DNA from: Afipia sp. 1NLS2
GTDB taxonomy: Bacteria > Pseudomonadota > Alphaproteobacteria > Rhizobiales > Xanthobacteraceae
NCBI RefSeq assembly: GCF_000178995.1
Contig: NZ_ADVZ01000001.1
Location: 1,646,001 to 1,710,000, forward strand
Direction of reading: 5' to 3'
Length of the DNA stretch: 64,000 nt
Shown: piece after piece, positions 45,708-54,864 of the stretch
How positions within the stretch are numbered: position 1 is the stretch's first letter
Layout of the letters: every line of letters begins with the position of its first letter
Position numbers and translations under genes: made by a program
The notes under the pieces: model-generated
The model's input: the letters and a program-made list of their open reading frames with translations, nothing else
The model's database searches: none
Told to the model about the DNA's origin: nothing

Positions 45708-48700
45708 TCGCCACCTCCGCCGAGATGGCCCGCGACCGACCATTCCTTGATGCGCGCGAGGTCGTCATAGGTGCCGTAGCGGTTCGACCACATCGCAAGG
45801 TCGAGCGAGGTGTAGGCCTGTTCGGGGTTCTCGAATTTTTTGATCAGCGCCGTCAGCTTCGCGAGCGCCTCGTCGGCGGCATCGTCCGGCAATTGCGGTT
45901 CGTTGCCACGCGCGATGCGCAGATCGACGATCTTCTCTTCGCCCGCCGGGTTGTTGCCGTTGAGCCGGACGTAGACAAGTTCACTGACGCTGGCGCGAGC
46001 CGGGAACGGTTTGAATCCCCCGCCGCGCAGGATCGCGGCCTCCAGCGTGAGCTGCGGCGCGAGACCAAGCCGCACCTGCTTGCCGCTCGGCGGCGTGCCC
46101 GTCTTGTAATCGACGATTGCGAAGGTGCGATCACTGCGATACTCGATGCGATCGGCGCGTGCGCTCAGAATGAAGCGGCGTCCGTTCGCGAGCGGAATCG
46201 GAATCTCGCCGCGCAACTCGGCGGCGATCTCGGTGATGTCCTCGCGGCGTTTGATTTCCCATCCGGCAAACCATTCCGCGATGCGCAGGAAGCGCGGCCA
46301 CCACAGCGCCCGGGCCTCGGGATGCTCCATCAGCGCCGCGAAATGCCGTTCCCCGAAAGACCGCAGTTCTGCCGCAATATTGCCCGGCAGGTTTTTGCTG
46401 TGCGCTTCGGTGAAATCCCCGAGTGCATTATGGATCGCGGAGCCGCGATCCGCAGCGGTCAGAGGAAGATCGATCGGATCGAGTGGCGTGAGTTTCAAAA
46501 TGCGCTTGGCGAAGATCGTATAAGGATCGCGCAGCCAGTCCTCGATCTCCGTCACCGACATCTGCAACGGTCGCAGCGTCACCGGCGGCTTTGGCGCAGG
46601 CTGTGCAATCGGCTGAATACTATCGGGATGATCGAGCGCTTCGGCGTAGCGGATATAACGCGCGCCCCGTTCAAGCGCTGCGTCCCACGCCTCCGGCTTT
46701 GCAATTGCCTTCATCCGGTGGAGGAAACGCGAGGCGACCGATGGCGCGCCGCCAGCCTTGGCGGCGTGAGTGAGGATCACATCCTCCGCGCCGAGCAGTT
46801 GCGCGAAATCGTGCGCGGTGAGGCCGATGCGCCGTTCCGGCAGATCGAGGCCGAGATCGTGGCGCATCGGCCGCGATAGCCACGGATCGATGCGCGGTGC
46901 AGGTGGCCACACGCCTTCAACAAGGCCGCCGAGAATCACGCGGTCGCATTGCGTGAGGCGCGCTTCCAAGAGGCCGTAAATCCGCAACGATGCATCTTCG
47001 TTTTGCGGCCGCCGCACCATGCCACTGGCAAAAGCGGTCGCGAACAAATCGGGATAATCTGCAATCTCAAGCGCGATGTGCGTTTGCGCGGGGGAAGTCG
47101 CGTCGCCGCTGGGCAGAAGCAGTTCGTCGAAAGCTTGCGCAAGTTGCTGGCCGTCATGGCCGCCGAAGACAGCGATGCGGCCATCGTCAGACGTGGACAG
47201 ACGGATCAGCGTTTCGCGATGGAGCTGCGCCAGTGTCGCGAGGTCATGCGCGCCACGCGCGATGTTTTCCAGCGGCGTGAGTGCTTCCGTAAGCGCAACG
47301 AGAAGGCGCGCAATGCCATCGATGTCGCCCTGTGTCAGCCGGCAGCGCGGCTCGGAGCGATGAAGCGCGGAGTGCTCCTTGCGTCGTGCTTTGCCCCATT
47401 CATCAACGAACCACGCAAAGGCCGCCTGCAATCCTTCGCAGCCGGGCGCCGGACGGGTGCCGCGCAGCACCGCCAGTTCGAGATCGTGGACCGTTTTGGT
47501 CCATGCGCCTTCCGCCTGCCCCAGCCGCAGCAGCGGATGTTTGAGCAAGGCGAGCAGCGTCGGCGGCGACAGCCCGGTTGTGATCGTCTCCGCCGCAATG
47601 CGCGCGAAGATGCCGGCCGGCGTATCCATCAGCGAGTCGCCGCCGGAATCGTCGAACGCCAGTTTCCAGCGGCCGAGCGCGGCCATCACGCGGCGTGCCA
47701 GCGCGCGATCCGGCGTCACCAGCGCAGCCGTTTTGTTTTTCTGCCGCGCTTCCCGCATCGCGACCGCGATGGCGAGCGCTTCCATTTCCGGATTGGCGGC
47801 CTCGATGACGGTGAGAGTTTCAAAACCGCTTGCGATGCGCGCGGCAACGTCCTGCTCGGCAAGGCGATCATGCCATTGCGCGGTCTCGGCGGCGGGCCGC
47901 ATCGCTTCGGAGGCGAGCAACTCGCGGCCATGCGAGGCAGGTTCGGCGAGTGGGATCACGTCGCGCCGTTCCAGTCCGAGCAACTCCAGCAGGCCATGCA
48001 GCGCATACTGCGGATGGCTCGACAAGGGATGTTCGGTGAAGCGTCCCTCGGAATCGCGTATGCCGCCAATTGCGCGCCATGACTCGCTGTCGAGATCGAT
48101 GTCGAGTCCCGGCAGCACGACAGCACCCTGCGGATGTTTCGCGATGGCATGCAGGAATTTCGCGGTGGACGGCATCGAGCCGGTCGAGCCTGCGGCAATG
48201 AACGGGCCGGGTAATGTCGCGATCCGCGCGGCTTCCGTCTCAATCAAAAGATCGCGGCGGCGCGCTGGCTCAATGAGGTTCTGTTCACCGAGATAAGCAG
48301 GCCACGCGTCCTTGGCGATCTTGAGGAAGTCGAGCGTGAGTTGCCAATACCGGTCGAGATCGTCCGGCACGAGATTGTCGAGCGCGCTCCAGTCGACGCC
48401 GCGCGTGGTCATGTCGTCGATCAGACGTGCAAGATCGTCGGCCAAAGCGAGCGTCGATGCAGGTCCGCCCGCGACCAGAGGTGCGGCTGCAAGCTCACGC
48501 GAGCCGAGCCGCTTGGCCCACGCATCCACAAGGCGCATCAGCACCAGCCGGCGCGGCAGGCCATCCAGCGCTTCCGGCACGGCGAGCGAGAAGAATTCGA
48601 CGGCCTCACCTCGCGCGAAGTCGAGTTCGTCTTCGTCGACATGGCCGAGGGCGACAATGCGCGGCAGCAGCACGGCATCCTGTCCCATGACGTCGAGAAA

Positions 48701-48871
48701 AATCTCGCGCGCCATGCGGCAGGCGCGCTGGGTCGGCAGATAGAGCGTTGCCTGTGCCAGACGCTCGGGTGCTTCACGCGCGCGAAAGCCATCGATCAGG
48801 CGACCGTCGACCAGCGCGCTCAAAAGCGTGCGCAGAAATGGTGCCGATGAGGGAATGTTGGAAACGCGCAT
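45704..48871 (-). CDS. addB: Double-strand break repair protein AddB
   Basis: 1055 residues, the alphaproteobacterial AddB type. Its helicase-like core is inactive-looking: no clear Walker A is visible near the N terminus (ATLYLPTQRACRMAREIFL). A RecB-type nuclease domain lies near the C terminus, with the conserved aspartates and lysine in RTFAIVDYKTGTPPSGKQV. There is no cysteine set for the iron-sulfur cluster known from Bacillus AddB. The ATG at 48871 was chosen over an upstream GTG at 48883. It overlaps addA and follows murU by 65 bases. Confidence 0.92.
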   Translation of the reverse strand: MRVSNIPSSAPFLRTLLSALVDGRLIDGFRAREAPERLAQATLYLPTQRACRMAREIFLDVMGQDAVLLPRIVALGHVDEDELDFARGEAVEFFSLAVPEALDGLPRRLVLMRLVDAWAKRLGSRELAAAPLVAGGPASTLALADDLARLIDDMTTRGVDWSALDNLVPDDLDRYWQLTLDFLKIAKDAWPAYLGEQNLIEPARRRDLLIETEAARIATLPGPFIAAGSTGSMPSTAKFLHAIAKHPQGAVVLPGLDIDLDSESWRAIGGIRDSEGRFTEHPLSSHPQYALHGLLELLGLERRDVIPLAEPASHGRELLASEAMRPAAETAQWHDRLAEQDVAARIASGFETLTVIEAANPEMEALAIAVAMREARQKNKTAALVTPDRALARRVMAALGRWKLAFDDSGGDSLMDTPAGIFARIAAETITTGLSPPTLLALLKHPLLRLGQAEGAWTKTVHDLELAVLRGTRPAPGCEGLQAAFAWFVDEWGKARRKEHSALHRSEPRCRLTQGDIDGIARLLVALTEALTPLENIARGAHDLATLAQLHRETLIRLSTSDDGRIAVFGGHDGQQLAQAFDELLLPSGDATSPAQTHIALEIADYPDLFATAFASGMVRRPQNEDASLRIYGLLEARLTQCDRVILGGLVEGVWPPAPRIDPWLSRPMRHDLGLDLPERRIGLTAHDFAQLLGAEDVILTHAAKAGGAPSVASRFLHRMKAIAKPEAWDAALERGARYIRYAEALDHPDSIQPIAQPAPKPPVTLRPLQMSVTEIEDWLRDPYTIFAKRILKLTPLDPIDLPLTAADRGSAIHNALGDFTEAHSKNLPGNIAAELRSFGERHFAALMEHPEARALWWPRFLRIAEWFAGWEIKRREDITEIAAELRGEIPIPLANGRRFILSARADRIEYRSDRTFAIVDYKTGTPPSGKQVRLGLAPQLTLEAAILRGGGFKPFPARASVSELVYVRLNGNNPAGEEKIVDLRIARGNEPQLPDDAADEALAKLTALIKKFENPEQAYTSLDLAMWSNRYGTYDDLARIKEWSVAGHLGGGGE

Positions 48872-48936
48872 GAAGGATTCCACTGACGGCCAAGCGGATC
48901 ACGGCCGGGCAGGGTTTGTCGAGAGAATATAGGAAA

Positions 48937-49659
48937 TCAGGCCGCGCTGGCCAGAAACGCTTTTTCCGCCGCCGCGATGGCGTCCGGCGTGCCGACATGC
49001 ATCCACACGCCCTCCAGCCGCAGGCCGAACAGCCGCTCCTGCGCCGCCGCTTCATCGAACAGCTTTGTGAGCGAGAATTCGCCTTGTGGCGCGCCCTTGA
49101 AGATCGTGGGCGAGAGGATCGCGACACCCGCATAGACGAACGGCACCACATGCTGCTCCCTGCGCCGTTGCAGGCGGCCATCCGTCAGCATGGTGAAATC
49201 GCCAGCCCCGTCATAACCGATGCTGCCGGTGGTCGGCGCCATCAGCAGCAGAATATCCATCCGCGCGGGATCGAAGGCATCGGCGAGGCGCTGGAGATTC
49301 GGGGTGACGCTGTCGATCCACAACGTGTCGGCGTTGAGATGGAAGAACGGATCGGTGCCGAGCAGCGGCAGTGCTTTGACCACGCCACCGCCGGTGCCGA
49401 GCACTTCGTTGCGCTCATCGGAGATGACCACCTTCGGCTTTTGCCGCGCGGCGGTGTGCGCGATGATCTGCTCGCCGAGATAGTGCACGTTGATGACGGT
49501 TTTATCGACACCAGCCTCGCCAAGGCGGTCCAGCACGTGATCGAGCAGCGGCTTGCCCGCGACCTCGACCAGCGGCTTTGGCTTGTGGTCGGTCAGCGGC
49601 CGCATCCTTGTGCCGAAACCAGCGGCAAGCACCATGGCGGTATGAGGCTGAAAAGGCAT
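48937..49659 (-). CDS. murU: N-acetylmuramate 1-phosphate uridylyltransferase (MurU-like)
   Basis: 240 residues, a short nucleotidyltransferase. The pyrophosphorylase signature is AMVLAAGFGTRMRPLTDHKP with KPLVEVAGKPLLDHV, then the nucleotide-binding GTGGGVVKALPLLG and the metal aspartate in FFHLNADTLW. MurU transfers UMP to MurNAc-1-phosphate in the peptidoglycan recycling route that bypasses de novo UDP-MurNAc synthesis and fosfomycin inhibition. An AmgK-type kinase is encoded two genes upstream, which supports MurU over a generic sugar-phosphate nucleotidyltransferase. Confidence 0.85.
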   Translation of the reverse strand: MPFQPHTAMVLAAGFGTRMRPLTDHKPKPLVEVAGKPLLDHVLDRLGEAGVDKTVINVHYLGEQIIAHTAARQKPKVVISDERNEVLGTGGGVVKALPLLGTDPFFHLNADTLWIDSVTPNLQRLADAFDPARMDILLLMAPTTGSIGYDGAGDFTMLTDGRLQRRREQHVVPFVYAGVAILSPTIFKGAPQGEFSLTKLFDEAAAQERLFGLRLEGVWMHVGTPDAIAAAEKAFLASAA

Positions 49660-49810
49660 CGTCGTCTCTCAAGCGAATCGCCGGATGATCTGGGCGAAGC
49701 CTAGAGCATCGCAGCGCGGCCTGTCATCACCAGGCGTGACGCAGGGCGTTGAACCGCTGTAATTCGCTTCTGTGACGGCAATACGACTCCTGCGCGGAGG
49801 ATGCGCAGGA

Positions 49811-50143
49811 TCAGATTTCGACGACCTGATTGCTGTTGCTGTTCTTGCGCGTGGTGGCGCCGCGGCGCTTCGGGTCCTGCTTGAGGAACTGCACGCCGAT
49901 CTGTTCGCCGTTCACCCAGCAGAGTTCGCAACGACGATAGGCAAGGCCGGTCGAAGACAACAGCAGGAAGAATTCCTTCAGCGCCAGTCCTTCCACGTTG
50001 CCTTGCACCGTGAGCTTTGCACCGGATTCGGAAATATCCTCGACGAGGCAGCTTCGGCGCCATGTGCCGTCGATGCCCATCATATGAGCTGCAAAGCCGC
50101 GTTCGAAAACGACTCGCTCGCCTTTGCGTCGTTCTGTTGCCAT
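49811..50143 (-). CDS. PilZ-domain protein (c-di-GMP receptor type)
   Basis: 110 residues made almost entirely of one PilZ domain. Both c-di-GMP-binding motifs are present: the RxxxR motif in ERRKGERVVF and DxSxxG in VEDISESGAKLTV, so it should bind the nucleotide. A basic C-terminal tail (KRRGATTRKNSNSN) follows. Such single-domain proteins transmit c-di-GMP levels to a partner. It stands between the tsaE-amgK fusion and murU with gaps of about 100 and 150 bases, so it may be transcribed with them, but whether c-di-GMP acts on cell wall recycling is unknown. Confidence 0.88.
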   Translation of the reverse strand: MATERRKGERVVFERGFAAHMMGIDGTWRRSCLVEDISESGAKLTVQGNVEGLALKEFFLLLSSTGLAYRRCELCWVNGEQIGVQFLKQDPKRRGATTRKNSNSNQVVEI

Positions 50144-50244
50144 TCGGGGTCTCCGCCCGTTGTGTCTTGCGGCCGGTATGACAGCAGCAAGACGATGCCG
50201 CCAAAAATACCGTCAGGCGACCTAATGGCGCGTAAATTTTCGTT

Positions 50245-51774
50245 TCAAATGCGATCGATAGGGGGCGGGACGTTCGCCGTAAACCAATCCTTAAGGCTGT
50301 TCAGGGCGGGGTGAGCGAAAGCCCGCTGTAGATAGCCCCATATCCGGGGCTGATGCCGCAGATATTGCGGTTTGCCGTCACGGCGGTTGAGCCGTGCGAA
50401 GGTGCCGAGCAGGCGCGTATTCCGTTGCGCGGACATGATGGCGTACTGCTCGGCGAAGCTTGCGGCGTCGAATGCCGGATTTGTCTGACGCCGTGCGGCG
50501 ACGTAGCGGCCGAGCAGCGGAATTTCCACGGTATCGGGCACGTCGATCCGCGCATCCTGCAGCAGCGACACGAGATCATAGGCTTCCGGCCCCATCACCG
50601 CGTCCTGGAAGTCGAGCAGGCCGACGCGACTGGTGTCCTTGCGTCCGCTCAGCCAGATCAGGTTCGGCGAGTGGAAATCGCGTAGCATCCAGGTCTTGCG
50701 CGTCGTATCAAATCGGCCGAGCAGGTCCTTCCAGATCACGAGGAAGTCGGCATGCATCATGCCGCTCAGCGTCACACCGTGATCGGGGAGATACCAGTCC
50801 AGCATCAATCCGACTTCGACCATCATCGCCTCGAAGTCGAACTGCGGGATCCGATAAGTGATCTTGGGTGCGAGCGGCAGCGTGTCGGGCAGGTCGATGC
50901 CGTGAAGTGCGGCCAGCATCGTGGCGGCGGCCTGATAACGTTCGACTATGGGGGCGGGCGGTTCGCCCTGCACGAAGGTCGCGCCACCGAGGTCCTCGAG
51001 CAGCAGAAAACCCGCGTCGAGATCGGCGTGATACACCGCGGGCGCGGAGAAACCCTGACGGCGAAGGCCGTTGGCGAGCGCGACGAAGGGACGGACATCT
51101 TCGGCGAGATGCACGGCGGCGCTGTAGGATTTGCCGTTGTGGATCGCGGGGCCGTCGGGGCGCGGCGGCGAATTCATCAGTACCAGCGAGCCCTGGTCGC
51201 CAATCACGCGCGCATAAGAGCGTGTCGAGGCATCGCCCGCCATGCGCTGCCGGTCAGAGGTGGCATGGCCGGATAGATTGAGGAAACGCCTCAGCGCGGC
51301 GAGGCGCGCGACCTTGGCGATGGCCTCGCCGTGCCCGGTGATCTCGGCGGCACGCGCCGACGAGCCGAGCGAAGGCCTGTGGCTGAAGGCGATGTCGATG
51401 CGGTTGTCCGGCATCGCTTCGGGAGCGCGTTCGGGCCATTCGATCAGCGCCAGAGTGCCTTCAGGCAGCGGCGACAGGCCGATCTCCTCCAGCTCTGTCG
51501 CGTCGGCGATGCGATAGAGATCCGCATGCAGTACGGGATAGGGCGGCAGATCGTAGGTTTGCGTCAGCGTGAAGGTCGGGCTCGGGACTTCATAGGCCTC
51601 GTCGCCCGCCAGATAGCGGATCATCGCGCGCGCCGCGGTCGTCTTGCCCGCGCCAAGATCGCCGGACAGCGTGATGGTGTCGCCGGGGCCGACCAGCAGC
51701 GCGAGATCGGCCATCAGGTGGGCCGTCGCGATCTCATTGGGAAGGGCAACCGAGAAGGATGATGGTTCGTTCAT
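50245..51774 (-). CDS. TsaE-AmgK fusion: tRNA t6A ATPase fused to cell-wall sugar kinase
   Basis: 509 residues combining two enzymes. Residues 1 to about 150 are TsaE, the ATPase that assists t6A modification of tRNA: Walker A in ITLSGDLGAGKTTAARAMI, then VPSPTFTLTQTY, VLHADLYRIAD and LALIEWPERAPEAMPDN. After a short linker, about 170-509 is an aminoglycoside phosphotransferase-like kinase with LRDFHSPNLIWLSG and VGLLDFQDAVMGPEAYDLVS, the AmgK type that phosphorylates MurNAc and GlcNAc at C1. MurU is encoded downstream. The ATG at 51774 overlaps the divL-like stop as ATGA; an extended frame to 51819 was rejected. Confidence 0.88.
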   Translation of the reverse strand: MNEPSSFSVALPNEIATAHLMADLALLVGPGDTITLSGDLGAGKTTAARAMIRYLAGDEAYEVPSPTFTLTQTYDLPPYPVLHADLYRIADATELEEIGLSPLPEGTLALIEWPERAPEAMPDNRIDIAFSHRPSLGSSARAAEITGHGEAIAKVARLAALRRFLNLSGHATSDRQRMAGDASTRSYARVIGDQGSLVLMNSPPRPDGPAIHNGKSYSAAVHLAEDVRPFVALANGLRRQGFSAPAVYHADLDAGFLLLEDLGGATFVQGEPPAPIVERYQAAATMLAALHGIDLPDTLPLAPKITYRIPQFDFEAMMVEVGLMLDWYLPDHGVTLSGMMHADFLVIWKDLLGRFDTTRKTWMLRDFHSPNLIWLSGRKDTSRVGLLDFQDAVMGPEAYDLVSLLQDARIDVPDTVEIPLLGRYVAARRQTNPAFDAASFAEQYAIMSAQRNTRLLGTFARLNRRDGKPQYLRHQPRIWGYLQRAFAHPALNSLKDWFTANVPPPIDRI

Positions 51775-54275
51775 TCGGCAGCGCTGCGATGGGCGGTCTG
51801 GTCGGCGGGAAATTCGCACGTCACCGTAGTGCCTTCACCCACCACCGAGTCAACCCTCACCCGGCCGCCATGCAGTTCGACAAAGGAGCGCACCAGCGAC
51901 AGGCCAAGCCCTGCGCCACGGTGACGCGAGCCGTTGGCGCGGCTCTCGAACCAGTCGAACACCTTGTCGCGCACGTCATCCGGAATGCCGGGACCAGCGT
52001 CGGCGACGGCGCAGCAGATGAGGCCGTTCTCACGCCATGCGTTGAGGCGGACTGTGCCATTGGTGGGCGAAAAACCGATCGCGTTGGCGAGCAGGTTGTA
52101 GAAAATCTGCACGATGCGCCGCTCATCGGCGATGAAGCCTGCGGCGGAGGGATCGATATCAATCACGAGCCGGATGTTGTCGTGCACCAGGCGATCCTGC
52201 AGCCCGGCGGTCGCTTCCTCGACGGTCTTGCGCAGATCGACTGGCCCGAGGTCGAGTGTCATCGCGCCCGCATTGATAGTGGCGAGATCGAGGATGTTGT
52301 TGATGATCGCGAGCAGCGCGTTGGTCGAGGTGGTAATGTAGTTGAGATACTCGCTCTGCTTCACCGTCATCGGCCCGGTCGCGGGGTCGCTGAGGAAGTG
52401 GGCGAAGCCGATGATGGTGGTCAGCGGCGAGCGCAGTTCGTAAGAAACGTGGTGGACGAAATCCACCTTCATCTGGTCGGCGGCCTCCAGCGCATCGTTA
52501 CGTTCACGCAACGCGCGCTCCACGTTCACGCTGTCGGTGACGTCCTGGAAGGCCAGCATGGTGGCGCCGTCAGGCAGCGGAATCGTGGTGCAGTCGAGCA
52601 CGCTGCCGTCCTTGCGCTCGATCCGGGTTTGCAGCGCGGTGCGGCTGTCGATGCCGGTGATAGCGGCGCGGATGGCTTGCCAGGTTGCGGCATCCTCGAA
52701 CAGCGGCCTGCACCATTGCTCGATGGTCTCGATGTGAGGCTGCTGCTGAAGCGCTTCGGTTGAGAGTTTCCAGAGCTGCGCGAATGGCGGGTTGAACAAC
52801 TGCGCGCGGCCATTGCCGCCGAACACCGCCACCGCTTCGGACAAATTGTCTAGCGTTTCGCGCTGGACGCGCAGCAGCCCGTCGTGCTGGCGCTGCAGCT
52901 TGAGGCTCTCGGTGACATCATCGAACAGGTAGGTCACGCCGCCTTCGGGATTGGGCGTGGTGACGATGCTGACCGCGCGCCCGTCCGGCAAGTACCAGGT
53001 TTCCTTGGCGGGTTCGATGGCGCGGTAGGCTTCGTGCAGGCGAGCCTTCCAGGCGCGGAAATCCGGCTGCTCGGGAATCTTGCGCTCGGCACGCAGCTTT
53101 TCCAGTACACTGGAATCGCTCGGGTTGGAATCGAGGAACGCGCGGTCGAGATCCCACAGCCTGCGATAGGAATCGTTGTAGAAGGCGAGGCGTTTGTCGG
53201 CATCGAACACGGCGACGCCGGACGACAATTGATCGAGCATCCGCCGGTGCGCATCCGCCATGCGCATCAGTGCGTCCTTGAACGCGACGGTCTCGCTGCA
53301 ATCGATCGCCACGCCGACGCTGCCATCGGTGACGTTGTAGGCGAACACATCGAAGATGCGCCGCTCGCCGCCGATTGCGACCGGCAGACGCGCGCGATAA
53401 GGCTTGCCCTCGGCAAGCGCGTGGCGCATCGCGGCGCGGTCCTCGCTGTCGAGTAGTTCGACACCGCGCTCAATGGCGTCGGAGGGGTTTGCTGCTTCCG
53501 CCGCTCGGGCGTAGGCGGCATTCGCATAGCGCAGCGTGCCGTTGGCGCGCCGCGCCCACAGAGGTTGCGGGATTTCGGCGGCGAAGGCGCGCAATGCGTC
53601 GGTTTCTTCGATGAGATGCAGATGGCGCTGCGTCATCTCCGCGAGTTCGAGCCGCACGCCACTCAATTCGCGAATGCGCACGATGGCCTGTCCGCCGACC
53701 GCACGCCCTATCGCCTCGATGGCGCGGCCGTTCGAGGCCGACATTGTCAGCAGGAAGCTTTCGCCGCGCTCGCGCAGAGCATCGACGGCATGATCCATCG
53801 CAAGCGCCTGCTCGGGCAAAAGCCAGGTGCCGAACGCCAGAACGCGCTGAGCGGACGTAGCCTGGCCCTGTGGCATCAGCAGCGCGATGTCGCCGGTGAT
53901 GTCGGGCCGCTCGTCGCCGGCGGACCATGCGATCAGCACCTGCGGCTCGGCAAACAGCAAGGCGCGCAGGCGATCGGATTCATGCTGCAGCGATTGATTG
54001 TCGGCGCGCAGTTGCGCCTCCATCGCTTCCGCGCGCAGCCGCGTACGCATCAAAAGGATCGCTGACACCACCGAGAAGCAGAGCACGGAGGCGGACAGCG
54101 CGAGCCCCGTAATTTCAGGCCGGTTCAGGTTGCCGAGGATGGCGAGTGTGGTGTCGATGGCGCCATTCCCCGCGGCATGTGCAGGCAGCGTTCCTGCGAG
54201 GATGGCGAAGCCGCCCTGCACGATCGACGTGCATGACAACAAGCTTCGACGCATCGTCCGGAGGACGCCTGACAT
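51771..54275 (-). CDS. divL: DivL-like sensor kinase with tyrosine at the phospho-acceptor site
   Basis: 834 residues. An N-terminal signal-like segment and a membrane helix (LALSASVLCFSVVSAILLM) precede a coiled coil and at least three PAS domains (for example WARRANGTLRYANAAYARAA, SSGVAVFDADKRLAFYNDSY, EAVAVFGGNGRAQLFN). The dimerisation helix reads DFVHHVSYELRSPLTTIIGF: the usual phospho-histidine is replaced by Tyr612 (codon at 52442-52440). The ATPase boxes are kept (NLLANAIGFSP, DAGPGIPDD, GAGLGLSLV). This Tyr is the hallmark of Caulobacter DivL, which steers the CckA-CtrA cell-cycle pathway. It overlaps tsaE-amgK by ATGA. Confidence 0.8.
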   Translation of the reverse strand: MSGVLRTMRRSLLSCTSIVQGGFAILAGTLPAHAAGNGAIDTTLAILGNLNRPEITGLALSASVLCFSVVSAILLMRTRLRAEAMEAQLRADNQSLQHESDRLRALLFAEPQVLIAWSAGDERPDITGDIALLMPQGQATSAQRVLAFGTWLLPEQALAMDHAVDALRERGESFLLTMSASNGRAIEAIGRAVGGQAIVRIRELSGVRLELAEMTQRHLHLIEETDALRAFAAEIPQPLWARRANGTLRYANAAYARAAEAANPSDAIERGVELLDSEDRAAMRHALAEGKPYRARLPVAIGGERRIFDVFAYNVTDGSVGVAIDCSETVAFKDALMRMADAHRRMLDQLSSGVAVFDADKRLAFYNDSYRRLWDLDRAFLDSNPSDSSVLEKLRAERKIPEQPDFRAWKARLHEAYRAIEPAKETWYLPDGRAVSIVTTPNPEGGVTYLFDDVTESLKLQRQHDGLLRVQRETLDNLSEAVAVFGGNGRAQLFNPPFAQLWKLSTEALQQQPHIETIEQWCRPLFEDAATWQAIRAAITGIDSRTALQTRIERKDGSVLDCTTIPLPDGATMLAFQDVTDSVNVERALRERNDALEAADQMKVDFVHHVSYELRSPLTTIIGFAHFLSDPATGPMTVKQSEYLNYITTSTNALLAIINNILDLATINAGAMTLDLGPVDLRKTVEEATAGLQDRLVHDNIRLVIDIDPSAAGFIADERRIVQIFYNLLANAIGFSPTNGTVRLNAWRENGLICCAVADAGPGIPDDVRDKVFDWFESRANGSRHRGAGLGLSLVRSFVELHGGRVRVDSVVGEGTTVTCEFPADQTAHRSAAE

Positions 54276-54405
54276 TCTTGATTCTCAACCACCGCCCGCG
54301 AATCAAAACACAATAACCTCCCGGGGACTCGGGGGGTAAGAGTCCAGACCGTGAACGTGGGGAAGGAACGGCAATAAGGCGTGCGGCGGGGATGAAAACC
54401 GCGAA

Positions 54406-54864
54406 TCAGCGGCCCGTGGAGCCGAAACCGCCCGCGCCTCGCGCGCTCGGCGGAAGTTCCCCGACAGATTCAAACGCCACCTGTACCACCGGTGCCACCA
54501 CCATCTGCGCGATGCGTTCGCCGCGTCGGATCGTGAAGGTTCCGCGGCCATGATTGATGAGCGGCACGCCGATCTCACCGCGATAGTCGGCATCGATGGT
54601 GCCGGGCGAGTTCAGAACGGTCAGGCCATGTTTGATGGCAAGGCCGGAGCGCGGGCGCACCTGCGCTTCATAGCCCGCAGGCAGCGCGATCGCGAGACCC
54701 GTCGGAACCAACACGCGGTCGCCGGGCGCAAGCTGGATTGGCTTGTCTTCCGGCACGGCGGCAAGCAGATCGAGACCGGCGGCGTGCTCGGTCTGGTAGG
54801 CGGGCAAGGCAAGGCCTTCGCCATGCGGGAGTTGGGTGACGGCGATCCGCAGCGGCTCGGTCAT
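54406..54864 (-). CDS. dut: dUTP diphosphatase (trimeric dUTPase)
   Basis: 152 residues with all five trimeric dUTPase motifs: [10 protein letters not shown] (motif 1), [11 protein letters not shown] (2), [16 protein letters not shown] (3), [11 protein letters not shown] (4) and the flexible C-terminal [12 protein letters not shown] (5). It hydrolyses dUTP to dUMP, keeping uracil out of DNA and feeding thymidylate synthesis. The ATG at 54864 overlaps the coaBC stop as ATGA, an order (coaBC-dut) conserved in many bacteria. An apparent longer frame to 55716 is a different reading of coaBC DNA and not a fusion. Confidence 0.96.
   Translation of the reverse strand: MTEPLRIAVTQLPHGEGLALPAYQTEHAAGLDLLAAVPEDKPIQLAPGDRVLVPTGLAIALPAGYEAQVRPRSGLAIKHGLTVLNSPGTIDADYRGEIGVPLINHGRGTFTIRRGERIAQMVVAPVVQVAFESVGELPPSARGAGGFGSTGR

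Noticed and set aside
46949-48082. 377-codon open frame on the + strand inside addB
   Set aside because: Antisense to addB, no ribosome binding site and no recognisable domain.
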